Notes: a model not told the origin generated them from the sequence alone. Positions 37,385 through 46,888 are shown, numbered from the stretch's first letter. The stretch is 64,000 nt of DNA from Salibacter halophilus (GCF_008806325.1 NZ_WACR01000003.1:248001-312000), one strand, 5' to 3'. A program made the numbers and translations.

Positions 37385-38071
37385 TTAATCTTCGATCAAT
37401 TTCGTGTTTTTAGAACGCTGTATCCAAATGATGATACCAACAGTTACAAGAGCCATTGGCGGTAAAATCATCATGTTGTTGTTCATGTAACCAAATTCAT
37501 AAAAACCTTGCGGAATGATTTGCAACTGTCCTACTCCGGGGAAGCTAATAGCTCCTGAACCAAAGAATTCACGAACAACAGCCACAGCGATCAAAATCCA
37601 ACCGTAACCGGCAGCGTTACCAACCGCATCGAGGATTGAAGGCCATGGTTTATTACCGAGAGCAAAAGCCTCTAAACGACCCATGATGATACAGTTTGTA
37701 ATAATCAGACCCACAAATACCGAAAGTGCTTTACTGATATCGTAAACAAATGCTTTCAGGATTTGATCAACTAAAATTACAAGTGATGCAATTACTACGA
37801 GCTGAACAATAATTCTAATTCGGTTCGGAATAATGTTGCGCATCAATGAAATGATGAGGTTACCTCCTATCATTACAAAAACAACTGATAACGCCATGAT
37901 GATAGCCTGTTGAACCTGTACGGTAATCGCAAGTGCTGAACAAATTCCCAAAACCTGAACAGTAATGGGGTTATCATCATCCAGTGGATCAGTTAATAAC
38001 TTGCGGTTTTTCTTAGAGAATAATGGTTCTTTCTCTTCAACATTATCTTTTTCTGCTACTTCTTCTGCCAT
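37385..38071 (-). CDS. nqrD: Na+-translocating NADH:quinone reductase subunit D
   Basis: 228 residues with six membrane segments. The motifs VLGICSALAITVQVQQAIIMA near 42 and LIITNCIIMGRLEAFA near 123 hold the conserved cysteines that bind iron with NqrE. An N-terminal hydrophilic, Glu-rich extension of about 30 residues precedes the core. It lies 5 bp after nqrC. Confidence 0.97.
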   Translation of the reverse strand: MAEEVAEKDNVEEKEPLFSKKNRKLLTDPLDDDNPITVQVLGICSALAITVQVQQAIIMALSVVFVMIGGNLIISLMRNIIPNRIRIIVQLVVIASLVILVDQILKAFVYDISKALSVFVGLIITNCIIMGRLEAFALGNKPWPSILDAVGNAAGYGWILIAVAVVREFFGSGAISFPGVGQLQIIPQGFYEFGYMNNNMMILPPMALVTVGIIIWIQRSKNTKLIED

Positions 38072-38076
38072 AGCTC

Positions 38077-38796
38077 CTAAGCTTTTTTCGTTTTGAAATA
38101 AGGAACGTAAGTTCCAATAGTCCTGTCGATCATCTCATCAACACCTTTAGAAGTGATAGTTCCACCGGTGATTCCGTCAACAGCATGCTTGTTTCCTTCA
38201 GCACCTGACTTGAGAACACCAACAGAAACAAATTTACCTTCCTGATTGAAAATCGTTTTACCCTCAAATTGTTCCTGGAAAGAAGACTGAGAAATTTCAG
38301 CTCCAAGTCCTGGAGTTTCACCTTTGTGGTCAAACGATGTTCCGTAAATTGTCTCCATATCACCTTCCAGTGCTATATAACCCCAAATCGGACCCCAAAG
38401 TCCGGTTCCGACCATTGGAATTACGTAATATGTCTCTCCGTCTTTTTCGCAAACGTACAATGGATAATGACGTTTCGATTGTGGCAGAGATTTATATTCT
38501 TTTCTCACATCAATTTTAAATGCTTCAGGTGCATCTTCCATGATTTCGCCTTCTGCATTGAAAACCTTTTGTTCCACAACGTGCTTGTCGAACAGACCTT
38601 TGGCCTTTGACCGGTCACCATCTGCTTTCATAGCACCAATTGTGGAAAGAATATTTTTCATTTTTTCCTGTTGAACATTGGCCTTTTGACGATCTTTAAG
38701 TCCCATTGCAGCAACTGCCAAAACAGTTCCAACAACTACAACCATTGCGATTGCAAAGCCAAATGTAAATACGTTACTGTCTTTATTTATTGCCAT
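38077..38796 (-). CDS. nqrC: Na+-translocating NADH:quinone reductase subunit C (FMN-binding)
   Basis: 239 residues. One N-terminal membrane helix (about 10-31) is followed by a periplasmic FMN-binding domain. The covalent flavin site is in VDGITGGTITSKGVDEMI near 207-224; the usual SGAT context reads TGGTITS, and the Thr that takes FMN is retained. The conserved TPGLGAEIS lies near 162. FMN is attached by an ApbE-type transferase, whose gene is not in the window. It lies 9 bp after nqrB. Confidence 0.97.
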   Translation of the reverse strand: MAINKDSNVFTFGFAIAMVVVVGTVLAVAAMGLKDRQKANVQQEKMKNILSTIGAMKADGDRSKAKGLFDKHVVEQKVFNAEGEIMEDAPEAFKIDVRKEYKSLPQSKRHYPLYVCEKDGETYYVIPMVGTGLWGPIWGYIALEGDMETIYGTSFDHKGETPGLGAEISQSSFQEQFEGKTIFNQEGKFVSVGVLKSGAEGNKHAVDGITGGTITSKGVDEMIDRTIGTYVPYFKTKKA

Positions 38797-38805
38797 AACT
38801 CTAAT

Positions 38806-40014
38806 TTATGCAGCTACAACCTGAGCTCTTTTTTGACGCTTTTTGATATTTGATTGAACTACGTAGTGATCGATCATTGGAGCCATCACATTCATGAATA
38901 AAATCGCGAGCATTACACCCTCAGGATAAGCAGGGTTGAAAACGCGAATCATGATAGCGAATAATCCACCCAAAAATCCGTAAATCCATTTACCCATACT
39001 TGTTTGTGCGGCTGATACGGGATCAGTCGCCATAAATACCATCCCGAACATAAATCCACCGATTAAAACATGGTGTAGAGGGTTCAATTCCATGAAGTCA
39101 TTAACAGCAAAAGCGTTGAAAATACCGCCCATCACCAATCCTCCAACGAGGAAAGAGAACATGATTTTCCAACTACCAATTCCTGTAATCAACAAGATGG
39201 CTGCACCTATCAAAATAGCAAGTGCAGATGTTTCTCCAACTGAACCTGGAATCCAACCCATGAATGCGTTGAACAAACTGTAAGTTCCGTCAGCTCCAAA
39301 TTTTGAAACAACTTCGGCATTTTGACCCATCGGCTGGCCAACTGTTGTGGCCAAATCACCTAGAGCTGTAGCTCCTGTAAATCCGTCTGCAACAGACTGT
39401 CCTGCTTCTGTACTTGTACTCACCCATACCTTGTCTCCAGACATTTTAGTTGGATATGCAAAGAAGAGGAATGCTCTCGCGGTCAGAGCCGGATTCAAAA
39501 TATTCATTCCTGTACCGCCAAATACTTCCTTACCGATTACCACAGCAAAAATCGTAGCAACAGCTACCATCCACAATGGTACTTCAACCGGCATACATAG
39601 TGGTATCAGCATACCTGAAACGAGGAAGCCTTCCTGTATCGGGTGTCCTTTTGATGCTGCGAAGAGGAATTCAACTCCAAGTCCAACAGCATAAGAGACA
39701 ATAACAAGCGGTAATACTTTGATCGCCCCAAAAAGAATTTTATCCCAAAAAGGAGCGCTGTCCATTCCAAGAGCAATGTAATGTTGGTGACCTGTGTTCC
39801 ATATTCCAAAAAGCAAGGCCGGAATAAGCGCGATAACAACAGTAAACATTGTACGCTTAAGGTCTACTCCATCACGAATGTGAACACCTTTTTTGGTAGT
39901 TTGAGCAGGCGTAAATAGAAAGGTATAAGTACCATCCCAAATAGTATGAGCCAATGGCAACTTGCCATCTTTCTTAGGCTCCATTTTACGCATGAAATTT
40001 TCTAAAGCCTTCAT
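38806..40014 (-). CDS. nqrB: Na+-translocating NADH:quinone reductase subunit B (FMN-binding)
   Basis: 402 residues with about ten membrane segments. The covalent FMN threonine is in GFTGATALGD near 213-222. The conserved GKEVFGGTGMNILNPALTARAFLFFAYP near 162-189 and ending HHVLIGGFMFGMVFMATDPVSAAQTS are present. NqrB carries FMN and riboflavin and is the core Na+ channel and quinone-reaction subunit. It is the second gene of the operon, 11 bp after nqrA. Confidence 0.98.
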   Translation of the reverse strand: MKALENFMRKMEPKKDGKLPLAHTIWDGTYTFLFTPAQTTKKGVHIRDGVDLKRTMFTVVIALIPALLFGIWNTGHQHYIALGMDSAPFWDKILFGAIKVLPLVIVSYAVGLGVEFLFAASKGHPIQEGFLVSGMLIPLCMPVEVPLWMVAVATIFAVVIGKEVFGGTGMNILNPALTARAFLFFAYPTKMSGDKVWVSTSTEAGQSVADGFTGATALGDLATTVGQPMGQNAEVVSKFGADGTYSLFNAFMGWIPGSVGETSALAILIGAAILLITGIGSWKIMFSFLVGGLVMGGIFNAFAVNDFMELNPLHHVLIGGFMFGMVFMATDPVSAAQTSMGKWIYGFLGGLFAIMIRVFNPAYPEGVMLAILFMNVMAPMIDHYVVQSNIKKRQKRAQVVAA

Positions 40015-40025
40015 ATCCTATACGT

Positions 40026-41372
40026 TTATCCTAATTCTTCTTTTGCGACATCAAGCCCTTTTCTCACGATGTCCTGCAAATCTTGTTTTGATGTGCAAAC
40101 ATATTCGCAAAGAGCAAAATCTTCCGGTATAACTTCATAAATACCCAACAACTCCATCTGTTCTACATCTTCAACAATGATTGACTTAATAAGTTGTTGC
40201 GGCAAAATATCCATTGGCATCACCTTGTCGTACTGACCGGTAACCACAAATGCACGTTCTTCACCGTTGGTATTTGTATTTAAATCGTATCGCTTTCCTC
40301 CCTGCAACCAGCTGAAGAAAGTGCGCGACATACTGAACTTGTCAAAGTTTGGAGCGATCCAACCTAAAAATTGTGGAGAGTCTCCTTCAGGTAGAACACA
40401 AATAGAGTTGTGATAATGACCAATGTAGCCATCTTCCTCAATTGCATCACCAACGAGTGGGTTACCTGAAATGAAACGAAGATTTTCAGGAGATTCTGTA
40501 AGGTTGTCTTTAACCATATCTTTAATAGAAGCTCCCATCAACGTTTTGTAATAGCGTGGTTTTTCAACTCTGGAACCACCTAACGATACAACAATGCTCG
40601 CATCGTAAATTCCTTCGTTGAAATAACGACCGATTACCGCTACGCGTTGAGCATCTATAGTCCAAACGACATCACCTTTATTGATCGGATCAACTTTATT
40701 GATTTGAACGCCTACTAAACCTGAAGGATGGTCTCCTTCAAATTCATTGATTTGAACACCTTTAGCATTTCTAAATACTTCAGATGTTGTTTTGATTCGG
40801 TGGACGTTCAAATGAACTTTACCTTCTGTCAGTTTAGAAAGTACATCCAAACCTCTTTGAAAGTCTTTCTCTCTTCCGTGTAAGCAAAAATCCAAATCAG
40901 CACCCAGCGGAGCTGTGTCAAATGCAGATATATGAATCGACTTTGGTGTCTCTTCAGCATCAGCAATAACATCATAAGGACGTTGCTTGAGGAAAGGCCA
41001 CAAACCGGCATTACTCATTGTTTCGATGACTTCTTCTCTAGAGCCATCTTTAGGATCTCCCTTTTCGTACTTCAATTCTTTGTCTGCAAGAATTTTAACT
41101 TCGAGCATTTTGCGTTTTGCACCGCGTTTAACTTCAACAATTTCTCCAGAAACTGGTGAAGCAAACTTGGCATGCTCGTTGTACTTGTCGTAAAGAATTG
41201 GAGTTCCGGCTTTAACTTCATCGCCTTCGCGATGAATTAACTTGGGAAATATGCCGTGGAAGTCGGTTGGCTTAATCGCATAAGTTTCAGGAGTTGCAGA
41301 TTCGTAAACTTTGTCTGCTACACCTTCTAACTTAATGTCAAGCCCTTTGGTAACTTTATAAACCTTGGACAT
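40026..41372 (-). CDS. nqrA: Na+-translocating NADH:quinone reductase subunit A
   Basis: 448 residues from the ATG at 41372 (MSKVYKVTKGLDIKLEG, the expected NqrA start). A longer frame to 41420 would reach into the promoter and is rejected. The conserved HREGDEVKAGTPILYDK and TAPLGADLDFCLHG are present. NqrA sits on the cytoplasmic side and takes part in quinone binding. It is the first gene of nqrABCDEF, which links NADH oxidation to Na+ export and is the likely main entry of electrons to the respiratory chain. Confidence 0.97.
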   Translation of the reverse strand: MSKVYKVTKGLDIKLEGVADKVYESATPETYAIKPTDFHGIFPKLIHREGDEVKAGTPILYDKYNEHAKFASPVSGEIVEVKRGAKRKMLEVKILADKELKYEKGDPKDGSREEVIETMSNAGLWPFLKQRPYDVIADAEETPKSIHISAFDTAPLGADLDFCLHGREKDFQRGLDVLSKLTEGKVHLNVHRIKTTSEVFRNAKGVQINEFEGDHPSGLVGVQINKVDPINKGDVVWTIDAQRVAVIGRYFNEGIYDASIVVSLGGSRVEKPRYYKTLMGASIKDMVKDNLTESPENLRFISGNPLVGDAIEEDGYIGHYHNSICVLPEGDSPQFLGWIAPNFDKFSMSRTFFSWLQGGKRYDLNTNTNGEERAFVVTGQYDKVMPMDILPQQLIKSIIVEDVEQMELLGIYEVIPEDFALCEYVCTSKQDLQDIVRKGLDVAKEELG

Positions 41373-41408
41373 ACTGTTTAAATTGATAAATTCGCCAAAA
41401 TTGAAGGG

Positions 41409-41438
41409 CAAAAATAGCAATTTACTTTTCCCTTCAAA
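41409..41438 (-). promoter_or_regulatory. Promoter of the nqrABCDEF operon
   Basis: Minus strand: -33 TTTG (41435-41438), 18-bp spacer, -7 TATTTTTG (41409-41416), an exact TAnnTTTG. Its position supports the nqrA start at 41372. Confidence 0.65.
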
Positions 41439-41522
41439 CAGACCTAAATTTTACTTTACAGTACGATATCTATTTAGATTGTTTCTAAATAACAAAATTA
41501 ATAATCAACTCAAGACAAAAAA

Positions 41523-42815
41523 ATGAAAAAGCATCTTTTATTGATTTTACTAACCATCTCAACTGCTTTTAGTTCTGTTCTCAATGCACAAAATGAATTC
41601 TACGATGAATCGTATATCAGGTTTGATAATTACGTGTACAAAGACAGCATCAAAACTGTTCAACTGTTTAGAGAAGGCTGGAAAGATGGCTTTCCGCTAA
41701 TCAACCTAAACTCTGCTGAACAACTGGTTCTGAATTTTGAAGATTTATCTGGTCTTGTAGAAAACTACGCCTACTCCTTTGTACACTGTAATGCAGACTG
41801 GGAGCCATCTGAATTAATGCCCATGGAATACATGGAAGGAATACAGGAAAACCTCATAAACAATTACCAGTATTCAGGAAACACGCGTGAACAGTTTATC
41901 CGCTACACTCTGCGGTTCCCAAACCAAAATATCAAACTCACAAAATCTGGAAATTATTTGCTCAGGGTTTTCGATATGGAAAATGATGAAACAATCATTA
42001 CGTGGCGATTCTTTGTTGTTGAAAGCAGAGTAAATGTGAGTTTTGATATTAAACGATCAACCCAGGCACGATACAGGCTCACTCACCACGAAGTAGATTT
42101 TTCATTACAACCCGGTAAATACAACCTCACAAATCCCTACACTGATATGAAAACAGTAGTTCTCCAAAACCACGATTGGCAAGGGGCTATGCGAAATTTG
42201 GAACCAACTTTTGTGAAAAGTACAGAACTCGTATTCAACTACGATGATCGGAACCTTTTTCCGGGTCTGAATAACTGGCGCTTTTTCGATACCAGAAACC
42301 TCAATTACATAGCTGAAAACACACGCGAAATTGAAATTTACAACAATCGCTATCACGTACTACTGCAACAAGACGAACCGCGTAAAATCAAGCAATATCT
42401 CGACAGGGGCGATATCAATGGCGGCTACCTGATTCGCAATGATGACCGCAGGCTCAACGACATACTAGAGGCCGACTACGCCTGGGTACACTTCTCTCTT
42501 CCCTATCCACAAGAGTTGAAAAACGGCAACCTTTACATTTACGGGGAATTGTCAAACTGGAGAATTCGTGATGACTTTAAACTCAAATACAACTCCAGTA
42601 CCAACCAATACGAAACAGCTCTCTACCTCAAGCAAGGCTATTACAATTACCTTTATATGTACACCAAAGACGGTTCTGACAGTGGCGACCTCACTTTCAT
42701 TGACGGAAGTCATGCTCAGGCTGAAAATGATTACTCAATATTTGTATATCATCGACAAAATGGTGATATTTATGATCGATTAGTGGGATTTAACTCAACG
42801 TCTTTCCCACGCTAA
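41523..42815 (+). CDS. T9SS plug protein (DUF5103 family)
   Basis: 430 residues. Signal peptide MKKHLLLILLTISTAFSSVLNA, then the DUF5103 pattern: IKTVQLFREGWKDGFPLINLNSAEQLVLNFEDL, FVHCNADWEPSELMPMEYMEG near 89, NQNIKLTKSGNYLLRVFD near 138, and HEVDFSLQPGKYNLTNPYTDM near 190. DUF5103 proteins have been assigned to the plug that closes the periplasmic side of the SprA translocon of the type IX secretion system. This fits the T9SS cargo proteins encoded nearby (25.6, 30.1 and 62.8 kb). apaG starts 10 bp later, so the two are probably co-transcribed. Confidence 0.88.
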   Translation: MKKHLLLILLTISTAFSSVLNAQNEFYDESYIRFDNYVYKDSIKTVQLFREGWKDGFPLINLNSAEQLVLNFEDLSGLVENYAYSFVHCNADWEPSELMPMEYMEGIQENLINNYQYSGNTREQFIRYTLRFPNQNIKLTKSGNYLLRVFDMENDETIITWRFFVVESRVNVSFDIKRSTQARYRLTHHEVDFSLQPGKYNLTNPYTDMKTVVLQNHDWQGAMRNLEPTFVKSTELVFNYDDRNLFPGLNNWRFFDTRNLNYIAENTREIEIYNNRYHVLLQQDEPRKIKQYLDRGDINGGYLIRNDDRRLNDILEADYAWVHFSLPYPQELKNGNLYIYGELSNWRIRDDFKLKYNSSTNQYETALYLKQGYYNYLYMYTKDGSDSGDLTFIDGSHAQAENDYSIFVYHRQNGDIYDRLVGFNSTSFPR

Positions 42816-42825
42816 ACATATTTTA

Positions 42826-43212
42826 ATGGTCAGAGCCGAAACAGATGGAATCATTGTGAGCGTGCGCTCAGGGTACAAAAAAGAATACTCTGACCCCGAT
42901 CGCAAATTTTTCATCTTCGCCTACCGGATTAGAATAACCAATACAACTTCCAGCTCAATCCAGCTCAAAAGTCGCTACTGGAATATCATGGACTCAAATG
43001 GAATTTCACGAGTTGTGGAAGGTGAAGGCGTTGTGGGCAAACAACCCGTTTTAGAGCCGAGCGAATCCTATGAGTACGAATCTGCTTGTGATTTGAGTAC
43101 TGAAATCGGGAGAATGAGCGGCTTTTACACCATGAAAAGATTGAAGAACGGAACCGAATTTTACGTCACTATTCCTGTCATAAATATGGAAGTCCCTTTT
43201 AAACTGAATTAA
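42826..43212 (+). CDS. apaG: ApaG domain protein
   Basis: 128 residues, usual length. The ApaG fibronectin-like fold is recognised by FFIFAYRIRITNTTSSSIQLKSRYWNIMDSNGISRVVEGEGVVGKQPVLEPSESYEY and the late GFYTMKRLKNGTEFYVTIP. ApaG influences Co2+ tolerance and diadenosine tetraphosphate levels in other bacteria, but its molecular role is unsettled. The start codon is embedded in the decamer GGTCAGAGCC (42828-42837): codons 1-4 read ATG GTC AGA GCC. Confidence 0.93.
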   Translation: MVRAETDGIIVSVRSGYKKEYSDPDRKFFIFAYRIRITNTTSSSIQLKSRYWNIMDSNGISRVVEGEGVVGKQPVLEPSESYEYESACDLSTEIGRMSGFYTMKRLKNGTEFYVTIPVINMEVPFKLN

Positions 43213-43319
43213 AGCCCGAATAAAAAATTTCTAATACCGCTTTCATTTTTCTTGTAGGATTTGTGGTCTCAGCACTCCAATTTAGTTCCCATAATAATTT
43301 CACGCTATATTCTTGCTCC

Positions 43320-43357
43320 AAGGAGATTGTTACCCAATGACAATCTCCTTTTTTTAT
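43320..43357 (+). terminator. Rho-independent terminator after apaG
   Basis: Perfect 11-bp stem AAGGAGATTGT/ACAATCTCCTT with a 9-nt loop and a T-rich tail. It lies 107 bp after the apaG stop; the rest of the 255-bp gap to 43468 holds only the pruA promoter. Confidence 0.88.
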
Positions 43358-43417
43358 TTCTTTAAGTTTTCATAACATAATTCCAGTAAGACAGGTTTTT
43401 ATCATAATCTCTTTTCT

Positions 43418-43425
43418 TAGATTTG
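43418..43425 (+). promoter_or_regulatory. Probable -7 box of the P5C dehydrogenase gene
   Basis: TAGATTTG, exact TAnnTTTG, 42 bp upstream of the ATG at 43468. The -33 region is T-rich (GGTTTTT) without a clean TTTG. Confidence 0.5.
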
Positions 43426-43467
43426 TCCGTATTGAAACTCAATCAATAACAAAAACAAAAAAGAAAT

Positions 43468-45105
43468 ATGATTAAAGGTTTTTTTAACGTACCTCCGGCT
43501 AAAAACGAGCCGGTTGTGGATTATTCTCCGGGAACTCCTGAGAGAGAAGCTCTTCAAAAGAAATATAAAGAACTTTACAACGGACACATTGAAGTGCCCA
43601 TGTACATTGGTAGCGAAGAGGTAAAGACAGGAGACACTCACGAGCTCACTCCTCCACATGACCACAAACATGTAATTGGTAAATACCACAGAGGAAATAA
43701 AGAACACGTTCAAAAAGCAGTTGACTCAGCATTAGCAGCAAAATCTAAATGGGAAAGAATGAGTTGGGAACACCGCGTTTCTATTTTCCTCAAAGCTGCC
43801 GATCTCATCAGCGGTCCATACCGTGCTGAGATGAATGCTGCAACAATGCTCGCTCAATCTAAAAACGCTTATCAATCTGAGATTGACGCTGTAGCTGAAA
43901 TCATCGACTTCCTGCGCTTCAATGCAGATTACATGACTCAGCTCTACAGAGAGCAACCTTACAGTCCAAAAGATACGTGGAACCGAATGGAGTTTAGACC
44001 ATTAGAAGGTTTTGTATTTGCTATTACTCCTTTCAATTTTACTGCAATTGCAGGTAACCTTCCATCAGCTCCTGCAATGGCTGGAAACACAGTTGTTTGG
44101 AAACCTGCAGATAGCCAGATTTATTCTGCTCAGCTCGTAATGAGAATCTTCAAAGAAGCAGGATTACCTGATGGCGTAATCAACCTCATTTATGTTGATG
44201 GTCCAGACGCAGGTGATGTTGTATTTGATCACGAAGACTTTGCCGGATTGCACTTTACAGGTTCTACAAAAGTGTTCAAGCACCTTTGGAAGACAATTGG
44301 TTCAAACATCGATAAATACAAGTCTTACCCACGCATTGTTGGTGAAACTGGTGGTAAAGACTTTATCGTGGCGCACCCATCTGCTGAAACGCAAACACAA
44401 GCTATTGCAACAGCGATTATCAGAGGTGCATTTGAGTTCCAGGGACAAAAGTGTAGTGCAGCATCTCGTTGCTACTTCCCTTCTAACTTTTGGCCACAAC
44501 TCAAAGATGAGTTACTCAACGATATGAAAACACTCAAAATAGGTGCTCCTGATGATTTCAGTAACTTCATCAACGCTGTGATCGATCGCCCGGCATTTGA
44601 TAAGATTTCAGGTTACATCGACAAAGCAAAAGAATCTAAAGATGCTGAAATTATTGCCGGTGGAAATTACGATGACAGTAAAGGATACTTCATCGAGCCG
44701 ACAGTAATTTTAACAACTGATCCTCATTTCGTAACAATGGAAGAAGAAATCTTTGGTCCGGTTGTTACGATTTATGTGTACGATGAAAAAGAAAAATGGA
44801 GTGATGTTCTCAAAATGGTTGATGAAACTTCTCCATATGCGTTAACTGGTGCTGTATTCAGTCAGGATCGTTACGCTATACAAGAAGCTACTGAAGCATT
44901 GACACACTCTGCCGGTAACTTCTACATCAACGATAAGCCAACCGGATCAGTAGTTGGGCAGCAACCATTTGGTGGTGCTCGCGGATCTGGTACAAATGAT
45001 AAAGCCGGAGCTAAATTGAACATGTTGCGTTGGATGAGCGCTCGTTCAATCAAAGAAAACTTTGTTCCGGTTAATGATTACCGCTATCCTTTCTTGGGTC
45101 AGTAA
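43468..45105 (+). CDS. pruA: L-glutamate gamma-semialdehyde (P5C) dehydrogenase
   Basis: 545 residues, the length of the stand-alone P5C dehydrogenase family. The Glu of VGETGGKDF is residue 293 and the catalytic Cys of FQGQKCSAASR is residue 329. The Rossmann segment FTGSTKVFKHLW and the late EEEIFGPVVTIYVY are present. It oxidises glutamate semialdehyde to glutamate with NAD+, completing proline breakdown begun by the enzyme at 24291. It is monogenic, with its own promoter and terminator. Confidence 0.97.
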   Translation: MIKGFFNVPPAKNEPVVDYSPGTPEREALQKKYKELYNGHIEVPMYIGSEEVKTGDTHELTPPHDHKHVIGKYHRGNKEHVQKAVDSALAAKSKWERMSWEHRVSIFLKAADLISGPYRAEMNAATMLAQSKNAYQSEIDAVAEIIDFLRFNADYMTQLYREQPYSPKDTWNRMEFRPLEGFVFAITPFNFTAIAGNLPSAPAMAGNTVVWKPADSQIYSAQLVMRIFKEAGLPDGVINLIYVDGPDAGDVVFDHEDFAGLHFTGSTKVFKHLWKTIGSNIDKYKSYPRIVGETGGKDFIVAHPSAETQTQAIATAIIRGAFEFQGQKCSAASRCYFPSNFWPQLKDELLNDMKTLKIGAPDDFSNFINAVIDRPAFDKISGYIDKAKESKDAEIIAGGNYDDSKGYFIEPTVILTTDPHFVTMEEEIFGPVVTIYVYDEKEKWSDVLKMVDETSPYALTGAVFSQDRYAIQEATEALTHSAGNFYINDKPTGSVVGQQPFGGARGSGTNDKAGAKLNMLRWMSARSIKENFVPVNDYRYPFLGQ

Positions 45106-45130
45106 TCAGGTTACTGGCTGTAACAAATCA

Positions 45131-45165
45131 AAAGGCTGTTTCGCAAATCGAAGCAGCCTTTTTTA
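45131..45165. terminator. Bidirectional terminator between pruA and the HD-domain gene
   Basis: Stem AAAGGCTGTTTCG/CGAAGCAGCCTTT with one internal mismatch, 5-nt loop and T-tract. It overlaps the stop of the convergent HD gene by a few bases. Confidence 0.88.
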
Positions 45166-45822
45166 TTTCAATTCACCGGGAAATTCAATATCCAATTCGC
45201 TGTAAAACTGTTTGAGGAAATCAATCATGAATTCGTGTCGTTCAGCAGCCAACTTTTTTCCTGTAGCTGTATTCATTCTGTCTTTTAATAACAACAACTT
45301 TTCGTAGAAATGATTGATCGTTGTACTCCGCTGTTCTTTGTATTCCTCAAAACTTTCATGTTCGGTCGGATTTAACTTTGGGTCAAAAATGGGCTGATTT
45401 ACAGATCCACCGTATGTAAAAGTGCGGGCGATGCCAATTGCACCAATCGCATCTAACCGATCAGCATCCTGAACGATTTCTCCTTCAAGTGAATCTGGTT
45501 TTTCCTTTTGCTGCTTTCCTTTAAATGAAACTTGCTCGGCAATTGAAATGATAGCTTCTTGTTGGTCAGATCCCAAATCAATTTCATTCAAAAACTCACC
45601 GATTAACTCTCGCGGACTTTTATTAAAAAGTTTATGATCACCTACATCGTGCAACAAAGCAGCCATTTCCACGATAAATCGATCTCCACCTTCAGTTTTT
45701 TGAATCTGCAAAGCATTGGTCACGACACGCTCAATGTGCAGATAATCATGACCAGTCCCCTCGCCTTCGAAAAATCGCTGAATGTAATTTCGGGTCTGAC
45801 CGATAATTGAAGCCTTATCCAT
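45163..45822 (-). CDS. HD domain phosphohydrolase
   Basis: 219 residues from ATG at 45822 (MDKASIIGQ); a TTG five codons upstream is less likely. Metal-site motifs of the HD superfamily: HDYLHIERV near 24-32 (His), AALLHDVGDHKL near 54-65 (the HD pair), and later QDADRLDAIGAIGIARTF near 119-136 (Asp). It resembles the YedJ/YpgQ-like group, thought to hydrolyse nucleotides. The substrate is unknown. It is separated from the upstream hsp20 by a terminator hairpin. Confidence 0.9.
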   Translation of the reverse strand: MDKASIIGQTRNYIQRFFEGEGTGHDYLHIERVVTNALQIQKTEGGDRFIVEMAALLHDVGDHKLFNKSPRELIGEFLNEIDLGSDQQEAIISIAEQVSFKGKQQKEKPDSLEGEIVQDADRLDAIGAIGIARTFTYGGSVNQPIFDPKLNPTEHESFEEYKEQRSTTINHFYEKLLLLKDRMNTATGKKLAAERHEFMIDFLKQFYSELDIEFPGELK

Positions 45823-45834
45823 GGCCGAAAGATG

Positions 45835-45867
45835 CAAAAAAAAACCGCCACCCTAAAAGGATGGCGG
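45835..45867 (-). terminator. Terminator after hsp20
   Basis: Minus strand stem ACCGCCATCCT/AGGGTGGCGGT with one mismatch and T8. It lies 84 bp after the hsp20 stop; a further 7-bp hairpin (GTGAGTC/GACTCAC, 45898-45918) lies in between. Confidence 0.85.
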
Positions 45868-45950
45868 TATTTGCACTAACCTAACCCTACTAACTCTGTG
45901 AGTCTAGAATCGACTCACACCACTATTAACGAGTGCAAATTAAATTTAGT

Positions 45951-46367
45951 TTACGAAATTTCGATTAATCGCTGTTTTGGCTGATCAGGAATCATTTTAG
46001 GTAACGTCAACCTTAGGATTCCGTCATTGTACTTCGCTTCGATTTTCTCAACATTTACGCGTTGCTCAGGCAATTTGAATGAACGCTGGAATGACGAGTA
46101 CGAAAACTCTTTACGAGTGTAATTCTTTTCTTTTTCACTCTTTTCATCCTTGTGCTCAGCCGAAATAGTAAGTACATCATCATCCACATTAACCTTGAAG
46201 TCATCTTTCTTCATACCTGGCACAGCCAATTCAACTTCATAGTTTTTTTCGTCTTCATGAATATTCACTGCGGGTGAAAACTCATTTCCGTTGTAAAAAT
46301 CGTTGTACACATCAGAGTCAAAAAATGATGGTACAAAAGGCCAGTTGTTTCTTCTTGCTAGTTTCAT
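45951..46367 (-). CDS. Hsp20/alpha-crystallin family small heat shock protein
   Basis: 138 residues. The alpha-crystallin domain spans about 30-130, with VNIHEDEKNYEVELAVPGMKKDDFKVNVDDDVLTISAEH, the conserved strand SSFQRSFKLPEQ, and YNDGILRLTLPK. The C-terminal tail lacks a clear I-x-I/V motif and ends PKQRLIEIS. It is an ATP-independent chaperone that holds unfolding proteins in the cytosol. No heat-shock operator such as CIRCE is visible upstream. Confidence 0.94.
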   Translation of the reverse strand: MKLARRNNWPFVPSFFDSDVYNDFYNGNEFSPAVNIHEDEKNYEVELAVPGMKKDDFKVNVDDDVLTISAEHKDEKSEKEKNYTRKEFSYSSFQRSFKLPEQRVNVEKIEAKYNDGILRLTLPKMIPDQPKQRLIEIS

Positions 46368-46888
46368 AATTCTATTGTTTTAATGTTGTTTTTAAATTCG
46401 TTTGGCTACATAAAATCAATTCATGTACCAAAACAAAATGCTGGAAACGAGTCAGTAATTTTGACGGTCAGAACCGAAATAACATGTCTTTTTGACTGGT
46501 TTTGTGAGTTTTAGCTGACATTTTTACTGAAAGAAGTTTTAGACATCCAATACTTAATGTGCCCCGTACCTACGGCACTTTAGTTTTATCAAACGACAAA
46601 ATGCTCCGGGTTTCACCCGAAGAAAAAAGTGACTCGTGCCTAACGGCACTTCAAACATGATAAATAAGCTTAAGCATGATTTTATATACTCATAAAATGA
46701 ATCTATACCTGAATGATTGAAAACTGAAATGTTTATACACTCTACAATGAGTGCCTTTAGGCACGGTTAAACCTTTAACTCTGGGTTAAAACCCAGAGTT
46801 AAAGCATGGAAAACTTATCGTGAGTGCTGTAAGCACGGATAACAAAATAAAAACTGGTTTTCACTCTAATTCACAATGATGAAGAGCA
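46368..46888. repeat. Gene-free stretch with short-palindrome array 3
   Basis: About 520 bp between hsp20 and the sugar mutase promoter. One GGTCAGAACC decamer lies at 46466. From 46560 to 46836 the palindrome families of arrays 1 and 2 recur: CGTACCTACGGCACT (46566), CTCCGGGTTTCACCCG (46603), CGTGCCTAACGGCACT (46635), GAGTGCCTTTAGGCAC (46750), CTCTGGGTTAAAACCCAGAG (46780) and GAGTGCTGTAAGCAC (46822). No ORF is credible. Confidence 0.8.
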
